Source of the DNA: JAAGZL01 sp050297535
Lineage (GTDB): Bacteria > Pseudomonadota > Gammaproteobacteria > Chromatiales > Chromatiaceae
DNA length: 64,000 nucleotides
Assembly (NCBI GenBank): GCA_050297535.1
Contig: JBNKSV010000005.1
Span: 1-64,000, forward strand
Reading direction: 5' to 3'
Both the position numbers and the translations under genes were made by a program. The notes below the pieces were generated by a model that was not told the DNA's origin, did not search any database, and worked only from the letters and a program-made list of their open reading frames with translations. This document shows positions 1 through 8,979 of this stretch, one piece after another (within the stretch, counting starts at the first letter, position 1; each line of letters starts with the position of its first letter).

Positions 1-2
1 CC

Positions 3-1304
<1,302 letters not shown>

Positions 1305-1316
1305 GCGGGAAAACAA

Positions 1317-1355
1317 GGCCACAGGGATGTGGCCTGTTCTGCCCTTCCGAACAGG
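1317..1355 (+). promoter_or_regulatory. Two overlapping hairpins between katG and a small ORF
   Basis: The sequence GGCCACA (1317-1323), loop GGGA, TGTGGCC (1328-1334) forms a perfect 7-bp stem just after the katG stop. A second stem, CCTGTTC (1333-1339) with GAACAGG (1349-1355), shares two bases with it and covers the first half of the AGGAGG ribosome-binding site (1353-1358) of the next ORF. The two stems should be partly exclusive. No U-tract follows, so this is not a standard terminator. A translational control role is an inference. Confidence 0.4.
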
Positions 1356-1366
1356 AGGATAGCGCA

Positions 1367-1516
1367 ATGAAGATGCATGCGGACAATCCGACCACAGAGT
1401 CCCAACTTATGGTCTGGATGAAAAGAACCGCCTGGGCCCTGCCCCTGTTATTCCTGATCAAGGGGATAATGTGGCTGGCCGTCCCTGCGCTTTATCTGGC
1501 ATTCACCCTGGAGTAA
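1367..1516 (+). CDS. Small hydrophobic protein downstream of katG (49 aa)
   Basis: A 49-residue ORF starts at an ATG preceded by a perfect AGGAGG at 1353-1358, about eight bases upstream. It begins with a short polar segment (MKMHADNPTTES), then has a hydrophobic stretch from about residue 23 to 46 (WALPLLFLIKGIMWLAVPAL) that could form one membrane helix, with Lys-Arg at 18-19 as an inside-positive flank. It lies 62 bases behind katG on the same strand and could be co-transcribed. I do not recognise a family. The strong ribosome-binding site and the coherent membrane-helix pattern are the reasons to keep it. It may be a single-pass membrane peptide of unknown function. Confidence 0.55.
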   Translation: MKMHADNPTTESQLMVWMKRTAWALPLLFLIKGIMWLAVPALYLAFTLE

Positions 1517-1640
1517 GGATAACAATGGGCACCTTGTTTGTTGCATTTTCGCCATTCCATTCAGGCGGGAATAAACAGGAACCAGAACTCCAATAACACT
1601 AAATCAATATTCCTGACATCTTTGATTTGGTAAATAGCAC

Positions 1641-2330
1641 TCAATCCTCAGGATATGGTGAAGGTGCAGGCAGCCCCAAGGGTAAACAACAGTAGTAGGC
1701 AAAGTGCCAGGCAGCCTGATCCAGGTAGGCAACTGGATAATCTTCGCCAAGTTGCATGTCATAGAGAATCAGGGCGCGGCCCATGGTCGTATATTGCAGT
1801 TGTGACCAGAACAGTTGGATCCAGAACGCCATATCTTGCTCGGTCATCTCCGGCCAGTAGTGTTGGAGAAAACGCGGTAAGAGCTGTTGGACATCCACAA
1901 AACACTCCAACAGCATCTTCAGAGCCTCAGGATTGCCGCCGGTCATAATGCCGGTGTAAAGCTCGTTCATGTATTTTGCCTTGCTCGGTCCGTGAGTTGC
2001 CTCTAGTACGTTGCGGCAGGAATCTCGCAGGGCATCAGCAATCTCTTGTGGGCTGCCTGGCTTGTCGATTAACCCGGCGATGGGCAGAAATAGCTCGTTG
2101 AGCCTGGCCCTGTCTAAGATGAAATGGCGAATGGTATGAATATAGAGATTTTGTTTGCTTTGGAAATGATAGACGATAGAACTAAGTCCCACCCCAGATT
2201 CTTTGGAAATATCTCGAAAGCCTGCCCCATCATATCCCTTTTGCGCGAAAACGCGGCCAGCGGCCTCCAAAACGAGCTTACGGGTTGCAAGTCCCTGTGT
2301 ATTTAACGTGCGCGATTCTGTGTCATTCAT
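1641..2330 (-). CDS. TetR/AcrR-family transcriptional regulator
   Basis: The 229-residue protein has a TetR-type DNA-binding domain in its first 65 residues. The recognition region reads GFRDISKESGVGLSSIVYHF, followed by the usual KQNLY turn. The long C-terminal part (about 80-229) is helical, Trp/Gln-rich and resembles the CecR/YbiH-type ligand and dimerisation region, though that subfamily assignment is tentative. A TTG six bases upstream could add two residues; the ATG at 2330 is preferred. No clear ribosome-binding site is visible. The gene is divergent from a secreted VPLPA-CTERM protein gene, and the intergenic region contains two near-identical 15-bp elements, suggesting control of that gene and possibly itself. 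The ligand is unknown. Confidence 0.85.
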   Translation of the reverse strand: MNDTESRTLNTQGLATRKLVLEAAGRVFAQKGYDGAGFRDISKESGVGLSSIVYHFQSKQNLYIHTIRHFILDRARLNELFLPIAGLIDKPGSPQEIADALRDSCRNVLEATHGPSKAKYMNELYTGIMTGGNPEALKMLLECFVDVQQLLPRFLQHYWPEMTEQDMAFWIQLFWSQLQYTTMGRALILYDMQLGEDYPVAYLDQAAWHFAYYCCLPLGLPAPSPYPED

Positions 2331-2458
2331 AATCAAACAGGCATGTATTTTATTTCAAATTAATTGGCTATATCTCGCTATGCGCCAGTTATATGGGATT
2401 GGCCTTCTTATAACAACATATATATTAGGGTGTTATCCAGCCAACACAGCATAACCGG

Positions 2459-2488
2459 TTGACAAAGGGCCTACTTAGCGACTACTGT
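2459..2488 (+). promoter_or_regulatory. Candidate sigma-70 promoter for the VPLPA-CTERM gene
   Basis: A perfect -35 hexamer TTGACA sits at 2459-2464. With an 18-base spacer the best -10 is TACTGT at 2483-2488, which is weak (3 of 6). Transcription would start inside the tandem operator-like repeat at 2488-2524, an arrangement that would let a bound TetR protein block the promoter. The weak -10 lowers confidence. Confidence 0.4.
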
Positions 2489-2524
2489 TAGTACGAACGT
2501 ACTACTTAATTAGTACGAAAGTTC
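2488..2524 (+). promoter_or_regulatory. Tandem 15-bp operator-like repeat, probable TetR binding sites
   Basis: TTAGTACGAACGTAC (2488-2502) and TTAGTACGAAAGTTC (2510-2524) match at 13 of 15 positions and lie exactly 22 bp apart, two turns of the helix, so both face the same side of the DNA. The first copy contains the inverted repeat AGTACG-AA-CGTACT (2490-2503). They lie between the divergent TetR gene and the VPLPA-CTERM gene, overlapping the predicted transcription start. Binding by the adjacent regulator is inferred from position, not shown. Confidence 0.55.
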
Positions 2525-2554
2525 AGTCTTATTAGAGTTCATACACGTAAAAAT

Positions 2555-3250
2555 ATGGACCGTAAGTATTGGGGAATGAAAATGAGAAAAATACTAGTTG
2601 TAATCAGCGTACCGCTGCTTGCCTGTTTTTTTGCGTTATCCGCACATGCCGCAAGCTATACAGCCACCATAAATGTTGATAACTACTATCTGTTTTATAC
2701 CGGAACAGCTAACAGCGCTAGCTATGTCGGACAGGATGTCTCTAGCACTGGGTATAAAAACGCCGATAACTACAACATTAATGTCAACGCTGGAGAATAT
2801 GTATACATCTACGCATGGGATACTGGGTACAGGGATGGATTTGCAGGTGCCTTTACTACCACAACCCCGGGCTTCTCAGACTTCTATACCGGCTTCAATA
2901 ATGGCTGGGAATATATCTTAGCCCCGCAACAAATTACCGCAAGTTCAAGCACCATCGTTCCAGATCTAACCACCATTAACGATATCTTTTCTCCTGGATA
3001 TGGCGACACTTGGCACCCAGTAGTGGGCGGCTGGTCAAATTATTACCGTGATCCCGACTCTACCTATGACATACCTGGGGCCGAGTGGATTTGGGGCGAT
3101 GAGAGAACGTATGCTAGCAATCTCGGTTCGCCCAGCTACATATTTCGCTATCAAATTAACACCACCGCCGTGCCAGTCCCTGCCGCAATATTTATGTTTG
3201 TGCCAGCATTGTTGGGTGGTTTTATCGGCCTACGTCGTAAAGCCAGTTGA
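2555..3250 (+). CDS. Secreted VPLPA-CTERM (PEP-CTERM-like) sorting-signal protein
   Basis: The 231-residue protein has a signal peptide (MRKILVVISVPLLACFFALS, cleavage after AHA) and a C-terminal tripartite sorting tail. The tail is VPVPAAIFMF, then a hydrophobic helix, then the basic end LRRKAS. This is the VPLPA variant of the PEP-CTERM signal, which exosortases recognise to process and export surface or matrix proteins. The mature part is rich in Tyr, Asn, Thr and Ser, lacks cysteine and contains no domain that I recognise. Starts at 2555, 2576 and 2582 are all possible; GGGGAA upstream of 2582 favours the shortest. Codon use is AT-richer than the flanking housekeeping genes. It sits behind the TetR operator region. 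Confidence 0.8.
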   Translation: MDRKYWGMKMRKILVVISVPLLACFFALSAHAASYTATINVDNYYLFYTGTANSASYVGQDVSSTGYKNADNYNINVNAGEYVYIYAWDTGYRDGFAGAFTTTTPGFSDFYTGFNNGWEYILAPQQITASSSTIVPDLTTINDIFSPGYGDTWHPVVGGWSNYYRDPDSTYDIPGAEWIWGDERTYASNLGSPSYIFRYQINTTAVPVPAAIFMFVPALLGGFIGLRRKAS

Positions 3251-3322
3251 TAACTTAGTATCGCTTAACAGCGATTCAGAATTATTTATCCTCATACAAC
3301 AAAAGTAGAGAAATAATAGAGA

Positions 3323-3949
3323 ATGAATAAGATTATTATATATTTTGCATTGTTGTTTGCGGTAGGAAATGCAAATGCTGCATATATTGCACTTGATTCA
3401 GCCAGGGGCGTTGGTAATCAAAATTTTAATGGCTCGTTAGGTATGCATTTTGATGTGCTGTCACCTATAAAAATTACTCAATTAGGAGCATTTGATAGCG
3501 CGCAAGACGGGTTTAGTTCGCAGATCAGTGTTGGTATTTTTGATAGAGATACTGGACTATTGGTTAGTGAGGTTGCATTGTTTTATGGAGCGGAGGCGCC
3601 ATTAATAGGGCAAAGTAGATTCATTGATATTACAGATATTGAGTTGGGTGTTGGCAGATATTCTATCGTGGCTCAAGGATTCAATGCCTCTAACCCTAAC
3701 GGGAATGCAGGTCACGATGCTCTTGCGCCAAACATTGATACTGGGGGAGGGTTAATTACATTTGTCGGTGGCAGCTATTTTAACTACACCCCTAATCTGG
3801 ATTACCCCTTAATTGCTGATGGTGGCCCCGCTAATAGGTATGATGCAGGTACTTTTCAATTTGAAGCTGTAAGCAGTGTTCCTGTACCAGCCGCAATCTG
3901 GTTATTCGGTTCAGGTTTAATTGGGTTGATTGTAATGAGACGAAAATAA
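3323..3949 (+). CDS. Second VPLPA-CTERM sorting-signal protein
   Basis: The 208-residue protein has a short signal peptide (MNKIIIYFALLFAVGNANA) and ends in the sorting signal VPVPAAIWLFGSGLIGLI followed by MRRK, a textbook VPLPA/PEP-CTERM tail. The body (about 20-180) reads as a beta-rich extracellular domain with segments such as GMHFDVLSPIKITQLGAFD and SQISVGIFD, similar in style to carbohydrate-binding or jelly-roll PEP-CTERM proteins; no family is assigned. It follows the first VPLPA-CTERM gene by 72 bases on the same strand and ends before a strong terminator, so the two may form one transcript. The gene is noticeably AT-rich. No exosortase lies in the window. Confidence 0.8.
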   Translation: MNKIIIYFALLFAVGNANAAYIALDSARGVGNQNFNGSLGMHFDVLSPIKITQLGAFDSAQDGFSSQISVGIFDRDTGLLVSEVALFYGAEAPLIGQSRFIDITDIELGVGRYSIVAQGFNASNPNGNAGHDALAPNIDTGGGLITFVGGSYFNYTPNLDYPLIADGGPANRYDAGTFQFEAVSSVPVPAAIWLFGSGLIGLIVMRRK

Positions 3950-4076
3950 GAGTTGTATTCTGGCGGCATTACTAGCCGATCAACCATTGAGGCAGATTGC
4001 TAGTTTGGCAACGTGATTGAGAAATTCTGATCAAGCTCAAAGCATTACATAGTTGTAATGCCTTGCAAAAAACAAA

Positions 4077-4109
4077 CCCCGGAAGGTAATTCACCTTCCG
4101 GGGTTTTTT
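4077..4109. terminator. Bidirectional intrinsic terminator
   Basis: CCCCGGAAGGT (4077-4087), loop AATTC, ACCTTCCGGGG (4093-4103) is a perfect 11-bp stem followed by six T residues. The opposite side is preceded by an A-rich run, so the hairpin can also end transcription from the minus strand. It lies between the convergent VPLPA-CTERM gene (+) and mrp (-). Confidence 0.93.
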
Positions 4110-4129
4110 ATGCGTAGCAGAAAATATCC

Positions 4130-5221
4130 CTAGTTATTCTGGATCACAATACTCGGAAACTTCGCGGCATAGCTCTTGGCCTGTTGCGACAGCTTGGCAG
4201 CCATCTTGCGGGCGATCTCCCGATAGATCTGGGAGATACGATGCTCCGGTTCAGCCACCACGGTGGGCTTGCCGCTGTCGGTCTCCTCGCGGATGCGGAT
4301 ATCCAACGGCAGGGCGCCGAGGAAATCCACCCCATACTGATCGGCCATGCTCTTACCGCCCCCCTGTCCGAAGATGTGCTCTTCATGCCCGCACTCGGAA
4401 CAGATGTGGATGCTCATGTTCTCCACGATACCCAGCACCGGCACCTCCACCTTCTCGAACATCTTGAACCCCTTGCGGGCATCCAGCAGGGCGATGTCCT
4501 GCGGGGTGGTGACAATTATGGCACCGGATACCGGCACCTTCTGGGCCAGGGTCAACTGGGTATCGCCGGTGCCAGGCGGCAGGTCGATGACCAGATAGTC
4601 CAGATTTTCCCAATTGGTGTCATTCAATAGCTGCTCCAAGGCCTGGGTGACCATAGGACCGCGCCAGATCATCGGGGTCTCTTCGTCCACCAGGAACCCG
4701 ATAGACATGGCCTGCAGACCGTAGTTTTCCATCGGCTCCAGGGTCTTGCCGTCTTTGGACTCAGGCTGACCGGACACACCCAACATGCGCGGCTGGGACG
4801 GACCATAGATATCGGCGTCCAGCAGGCCTACCTTGGCGCCTTCGGCCGCCAGGGCCAGGGCCAGGTTCACCGCGGTGGTGGACTTGCCCACGCCACCCTT
4901 ACCGGAGGCGACGGCGATGATGTTCTTTACATTGTCGATCGGCTTGAGGGACTTCTGCACCGAGTGCGCGACCACCTTCCAGCTCAGGTCGATCTGCACG
5001 GAACCGACCCCTGCCACAGCCTCCACCTTTTCCTTTACCGCTGCCGCCAGTTCATCCTTAAAGCCATCGACCGGGAAGCCCAATTCGATGCTGATCTTTA
5101 CGTTCGCACCATCAATCGCTACATCCTTGATCGCCTTGGCCTCTACCAGATTCTGCTCCAAATGGGGCTCTACATAGCCCTTGATCGCCTCTTCAATCTG
5201 TTCACGCGTCACTTCAGACAT
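4130..5221 (-). CDS. apbC: Iron-sulfur cluster carrier ATPase Mrp/ApbC
   Basis: The 363-residue protein is a cytoplasmic P-loop ATPase of the Mrp/NBP35/ApbC family, which carries and transfers Fe-S clusters to client apoproteins. An N-terminal MIP18/DUF59-like domain (about 1-90) precedes the ATPase domain with the deviant Walker A GKGGVGKST, the switch DADIYGPSQPRMLG, and DYLVIDLPPGTGD. The CSECGHEEHIFG motif holds the CxxC cysteines that bind the bridging cluster. An in-frame upstream start at 5260 exists, but the ATG at 5221 has AGGAGA nine bases upstream and matches the family start, so it is chosen. The gene is divergent from metG, a common gammaproteobacterial arrangement. Confidence 0.95.
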   Translation of the reverse strand: MSEVTREQIEEAIKGYVEPHLEQNLVEAKAIKDVAIDGANVKISIELGFPVDGFKDELAAAVKEKVEAVAGVGSVQIDLSWKVVAHSVQKSLKPIDNVKNIIAVASGKGGVGKSTTAVNLALALAAEGAKVGLLDADIYGPSQPRMLGVSGQPESKDGKTLEPMENYGLQAMSIGFLVDEETPMIWRGPMVTQALEQLLNDTNWENLDYLVIDLPPGTGDTQLTLAQKVPVSGAIIVTTPQDIALLDARKGFKMFEKVEVPVLGIVENMSIHICSECGHEEHIFGQGGGKSMADQYGVDFLGALPLDIRIREETDSGKPTVVAEPEHRISQIYREIARKMAAKLSQQAKSYAAKFPSIVIQNN

Positions 5222-5450
5222 GATAACTATTCTCCTGCCAGCCGGCCGCTGCCGACACATATATTAGAATATTACGATAAAAACATGTTGTGCAGTTTAC
5301 ACCAACCAAACGCCGTTTCCCAAGTGTAATAGTCGGTTTTTCCCGCTCCGAAACGAATAAATCCGCAGGCTTGATGTTCGTAGCACTGGATATGTGGAAT
5401 AATTCGGCGCTTACATATTAACAACCACAGTCGTAACGAATTATTCAACC

Positions 5451-7487
5451 ATGAGCACAAAACAACGCAAGATCCTGGTCACCAGCGCCCTGCCCTACGC
5501 CAACGGCCCCATCCACATCGGCCATCTGGTGGAGTACCTCCAAACCGATATATGGGTGCGTTTCCAGAAAATGCGAGGACACCAGTGCATCTATGTCTGT
5601 GCCGACGACGCCCACGGCACCCCCATCATGCTGCGGGCGCGTCAGGAGGGGATCGAGCCGGAACAGCTGATCGCCCGCGTGGCCGAAGAGCACAGGGCGG
5701 ATTTTGCCGCCTTCAAGGTTGGTTTTGACAACTACCACTCCACCCATTCCGAGGAAAATCGTGAGTGCTCATCTCTGATCTATGAGCGCAACCGTGACCA
5801 GGGCCACATAAGCAAACGCACCATCACCCAGGCCTATGACCCGGTGGAGAACATGTTCCTGCCGGACCGCTTCATCAAGGGCGAATGCCCCAAGTGTGGC
5901 GCGACTGACCAGTACGGCGACAACTGCGAGGCCTGCGGCGCCAGCTACTCTCCCAGTGAGTTGAAGAACCCGGTTTCGGCCGTATCCGGGGCCACCCCGG
6001 TGGAGAAGGAGTCGGAACACTACTTCTTCAAACTGGGCGACTTTGAGGAGATGTTGCAGCAGTGGACCAAGGGCGGTCACCTGCAGGCAGAGGTGGCCAA
6101 CAAGCTGGACGAGTGGTTCCAGTCTGGACTGCAGGAGTGGGACATCTCCCGCGACGCCCCTTATTTCGGTTTCGAGATACCTGACCATCCCGGCAAGTTC
6201 TTCTATGTGTGGATGGACGCCCCCATCGGTTACATGGCCAGCTTTAAAAATCTTTGCGCGCGTAGCGAGGGACTGGAATTCGACGACTTCTGGGGACGGG
6301 ATTCAGACGCCGAGCTATATCACTTTATCGGCAAGGACATCATCTACTTCCACGCCCTGTTCTGGCCCGCCATGTTGCACGGGGCCGGGTTCCGCACACC
6401 CAGCGCCATCTTCTCCCACGGCTTCCTGACCGTGGACGGACAGAAGATGTCCAAGTCCCGCGGCACCTTCATCAAGGCCCGCACCTACCTGGATCATCTC
6501 AATCCGGAATACCTGCGCTACTACTTTGCGGCCAAGCTTGGTTCCGGAGTGGAGGATATCGACCTCAATCTGGAGGACTTCAGCGCCCGGGTGAATTCTG
6601 ATCTGGTGGGCAAGGTGGTGAACATCGCCAGCCGCTGCGCCGGGTTTATCAACAAGCGTTTTGATGGCGTCCTGTCCGCGCAGATCCCAGAACCGGCCCT
6701 GTTCGCCGAGTTTATCGCCGCCGGAGAGTCTATCGCCCAGCGCTACGAGAACCGTGAGTTCAGCCACGCAGTGCGCGAAATCATGGCCCTGGCCGACCGC
6801 GCCAACCAATATATCGACGAGAAGAAGCCATGGGTCATGGCGAAAGAGGAAGGTAAAGAGCAGGAACTACAGGATGTATGCTCCATGGGCATCAATTTGT
6901 TCCGTCTCCTTATTGGATATCTGCGCCCCATCCTGCCTGCCACCGCCGAGGCATCTGAGGCATTTCTCCAGACTGGGCCCACGAGCTGGGACGATCTACA
7001 GCAACCCCTGACCGGACACGGCATCGCCAAGTTCAACCCATTGATGACTCGAGTGGAGCAACCACAGATAGAAGCCATGATAGAAGCATCCAAAGAAGAT
7101 CTGACCGCCAGAACCGCAGAGGCCAAGCCAACCGGACCACTGGCGGACGACCCGATCGCCGACACCATCGAATACCCCGATTTCGCCAAGGTGGATCTAC
7201 GGGTGGTACGGATCGTAAAGGCGGAACATGTGGAGGGCGCGGAGAAACTCCTGCAACTCACCCTGGACCTGGGTGGAGAGACCCGCAACGTCTTTGCCGG
7301 TATCAAGTCCGCCTACGCCCCGGAAGATCTGGAGGGAAAACTCACGGTGATGGTGGCCAACCTTGCTCCACGCAAAATGCGCTTCGGAATATCCGAGGGC
7401 ATGGTGCTGGCGGCGGGACCGGGCGGAAAGGATCTATTTATCCTAAACCCGGATGACGGGGCTGAGCCGGGGATGAAGATAAAGTAG
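5451..7487 (+). CDS. metG: Methionyl-tRNA synthetase
   Basis: The 678-residue enzyme charges tRNA-Met with methionine using ATP. It is a class I synthetase with HIGH at residues 22-25 (PIHIGHLVEY) and KMSKS at 332-336. A zinc knuckle inserted in the catalytic domain has the pairs CPKCG and CEACG. The anticodon-binding helical domain follows, and the C-terminal ~100 residues form the Trbp111-like tRNA-binding and dimerisation domain (FAKVDLRVVRIVKAEHVEGA). Length and order match the E. coli-type MetG1. The ribosome-binding site is poor. It is divergent from mrp with 229 bases between them, in which I see no convincing consensus promoter. Confidence 0.98.
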   Translation: MSTKQRKILVTSALPYANGPIHIGHLVEYLQTDIWVRFQKMRGHQCIYVCADDAHGTPIMLRARQEGIEPEQLIARVAEEHRADFAAFKVGFDNYHSTHSEENRECSSLIYERNRDQGHISKRTITQAYDPVENMFLPDRFIKGECPKCGATDQYGDNCEACGASYSPSELKNPVSAVSGATPVEKESEHYFFKLGDFEEMLQQWTKGGHLQAEVANKLDEWFQSGLQEWDISRDAPYFGFEIPDHPGKFFYVWMDAPIGYMASFKNLCARSEGLEFDDFWGRDSDAELYHFIGKDIIYFHALFWPAMLHGAGFRTPSAIFSHGFLTVDGQKMSKSRGTFIKARTYLDHLNPEYLRYYFAAKLGSGVEDIDLNLEDFSARVNSDLVGKVVNIASRCAGFINKRFDGVLSAQIPEPALFAEFIAAGESIAQRYENREFSHAVREIMALADRANQYIDEKKPWVMAKEEGKEQELQDVCSMGINLFRLLIGYLRPILPATAEASEAFLQTGPTSWDDLQQPLTGHGIAKFNPLMTRVEQPQIEAMIEASKEDLTARTAEAKPTGPLADDPIADTIEYPDFAKVDLRVVRIVKAEHVEGAEKLLQLTLDLGGETRNVFAGIKSAYAPEDLEGKLTVMVANLAPRKMRFGISEGMVLAAGPGGKDLFILNPDDGAEPGMKIK

Positions 7488-7499
7488 CGTCATGATGAT

Positions 7500-7569
7500 G
7501 TAGGAGCCCAGTCCCCTGGGCGATCATGTGACAACTGTCTGCCCATCACTCACAGGAGTGGACTCCTAC
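7500..7569. repeat. REPIN-like pair of inverted REP sequences
   Basis: GTAGGAGCCCAG...CTGGGCGAT (7500-7524) is a GTAG-headed imperfect palindrome. At 7545-7569 a second unit, read on the other strand, is GTAGGAGTCCACTC followed by CTGTGAGTGAT. The two face each other across 20 bases. This is the layout of REP doublets (REPINs) mobilised by RAYT transposases. The heads resemble the GTAGGAGCGGGC-type REPs of Pseudomonas. No RAYT gene is in the window. It lies between metG and mscL and may also act as an mRNA 3'-end hairpin. Confidence 0.7.
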
Positions 7570-7624
7570 AAACCCACCTACGACCGCCCCAACCAGATGA
7601 TTAGCTGGGACGCTTTGCCGACGG

Positions 7625-8080
7625 TTAAGACCCTGATAATTCAGAGGTGCAGTTAGGGCAACGAGTCGCCTTGATCGCGATGGTCGAACAACAGTAGGCG
7701 CACTCCTTGGTGGTTGGCTCCTCTTCCGGGGCCGCCTCCTCGCGCTTCATATTATTCAGACCCTTGATGAGCAGAAAGACGGCGAAGGCGACGATGAGAA
7801 AACTGATCACGCTATTCATAAACAGGCCGTAGCTCAGCGTTACCGCACCGGCCTCCTGGGCCATGGCCAGGGTCAGATAAGGCCCTGCCGTTGCCCCATC
7901 TTTGAGGGTAATGAACAGATCGGAAAAATCAACGCCCCCGAGCAGAAGCCCGATTGGCGGCATTAATACATCTGATACCAGGCTTTTAACGATGGTGCCA
8001 AAGGCGCCGCCGATTATGATACCAACCGCCATATCAACTACATTTCCACGCATCGCAAATTCTTTGAATTCTTTTAACAT
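7625..8080 (-). CDS. mscL: Large-conductance mechanosensitive channel MscL with C-terminal zinc ribbon
   Basis: The 151-residue protein is the pentameric inner-membrane channel that opens under strong membrane tension to release solutes after osmotic downshock. The amphipathic N-terminal helix and TM1 are typical (EFAMRGNVVDMAVGIIIGGAFG), a periplasmic loop follows, and TM2 is SVISFLIVAFAVFLLI. The usual cytoplasmic helical bundle is replaced or extended by an acidic linker (EEAAPEEEP) and a two-CxxC module, CAYC and CPNC, which should bind zinc. The start has AGGTCAGG just upstream. The zinc-ribbon tail is the odd feature; most enterobacterial MscLs lack it, while some other bacterial MscLs carry a similar tail. 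Confidence 0.95.
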   Translation of the reverse strand: MLKEFKEFAMRGNVVDMAVGIIIGGAFGTIVKSLVSDVLMPPIGLLLGGVDFSDLFITLKDGATAGPYLTLAMAQEAGAVTLSYGLFMNSVISFLIVAFAVFLLIKGLNNMKREEAAPEEEPTTKECAYCCSTIAIKATRCPNCTSELSGS

Positions 8081-8385
8081 GGTCCTGACCTCATCTGGTT
8101 GTTATTGATAGATCTTCCTGGCTTAGGGCGTATACTTTACAGTAAATCACATAGTTACGTAGCGATTTTAGCCATATCTGGACTCGTTTGATTTTGATCA
8201 ATGACGAATCAAACCACTTGTATATAGATTTCAACATAAATATGACAAATCGCAGATAACCGGACTTAATCAATAGATGGGGCCATAATAAATTTAGTAT
8301 TGCCCCGTCTATCATTTTTTTAGAGAATACTTATACTGCAAACTACCTGTAACAGGCCCTTATTAACCTCTCAGACTGAATTCCA
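8081..8385. other. Intergenic region between divergent mscL and rsxA
   Basis: This 305-base stretch is AT-rich and must hold the promoters of mscL (-) and the rsx operon (+). A good -10 match, TATACT, lies at 8332-8337, about 50 bases before rsxA, but no convincing -35 is spaced correctly. A 74-codon minus-strand ORF inside it has no ribosome-binding site or family resemblance. I see no RNA gene or repeat here. Confidence 0.5.
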
Positions 8386-8967
8386 ATGCAAGAATACGCC
8401 CTGATCCTGATTGGCACCGTCTTGGTGAACAACTTTGTACTGGTGAAATTCCTCGGGTTATGCCCGTTCATGGGGGTATCCGGTAAGCTTGATACCGCCA
8501 TTGGCATGAGCATGGCCACCAGCTTCGTGCTAACACTCTCGTCCATTGTCGCCTACCTTGCCAACGAATATATGCTGGCACCCCTGGGTCTGGAATATCT
8601 TCGCACCATCGCGTTTATCCTGATCATAGCGGTGGTGGTGCAATTCACTGAGATGGTTATGCACAAGACCAGCCCGGTGTTATATCAGCTACTGGGCATC
8701 TTTCTGCCCCTGATCACCACCAACTGTATCGTTCTTGGCGTGGCCCTGCTGAATATCCAGGAAAAACACGACTTCATCTCGTCTGCGCTCTACGGTTTCG
8801 GCGCGGCGGTTGGCTTCTCCCTGGTGCTGACCCTATTTGCGGCTATGCGGGAACGCATCAACGTCTCGGACATACCCAGGCCATTTCAGGGTAGTTCCAT
8901 AGGTCTTATCACCGCTGGCCTTATGTCTATGGCATTCATGGGCTTTGCCGGCCTGGTTTCCAATTAG
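8386..8967 (+). CDS. rsxA: Electron transport complex subunit RsxA/RnfA
   Basis: The 193-residue integral membrane protein is the first subunit of the Rnf/Rsx complex, which couples electron flow between ferredoxin and NAD to ion movement and, in enterobacteria, keeps SoxR reduced. It has six predicted helices and the paired symmetric motifs of the RnfA/RnfE/NqrD/NqrE family: NNFVLVKFLGLCPFMGVS near the N-terminus and LPLITTNCIVLGVALLN around residue 110. The conserved cysteines in these two motifs ligate a membrane-embedded [2Fe-2S] cluster with RnfE. Length is normal. It opens a six-gene operon in the canonical order A-B-C-D-G-E with short spacers. Confidence 0.97.
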   Translation: MQEYALILIGTVLVNNFVLVKFLGLCPFMGVSGKLDTAIGMSMATSFVLTLSSIVAYLANEYMLAPLGLEYLRTIAFILIIAVVVQFTEMVMHKTSPVLYQLLGIFLPLITTNCIVLGVALLNIQEKHDFISSALYGFGAAVGFSLVLTLFAAMRERINVSDIPRPFQGSSIGLITAGLMSMAFMGFAGLVSN

Positions 8968-8979
8968 GGTGGTATTGAG

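Noticed and set aside
4130..5260. Longer mrp start at 5260
   Set aside because: It would translate through the AGGAGA ribosome-binding site of the ATG at 5221 and adds residues foreign to the family.
8091..8315. 74-codon minus-strand ORF upstream of mscL
   Set aside because: Sits in the mscL/rsxA promoter region, AT-rich, no ribosome-binding site and no homology that I recognise.
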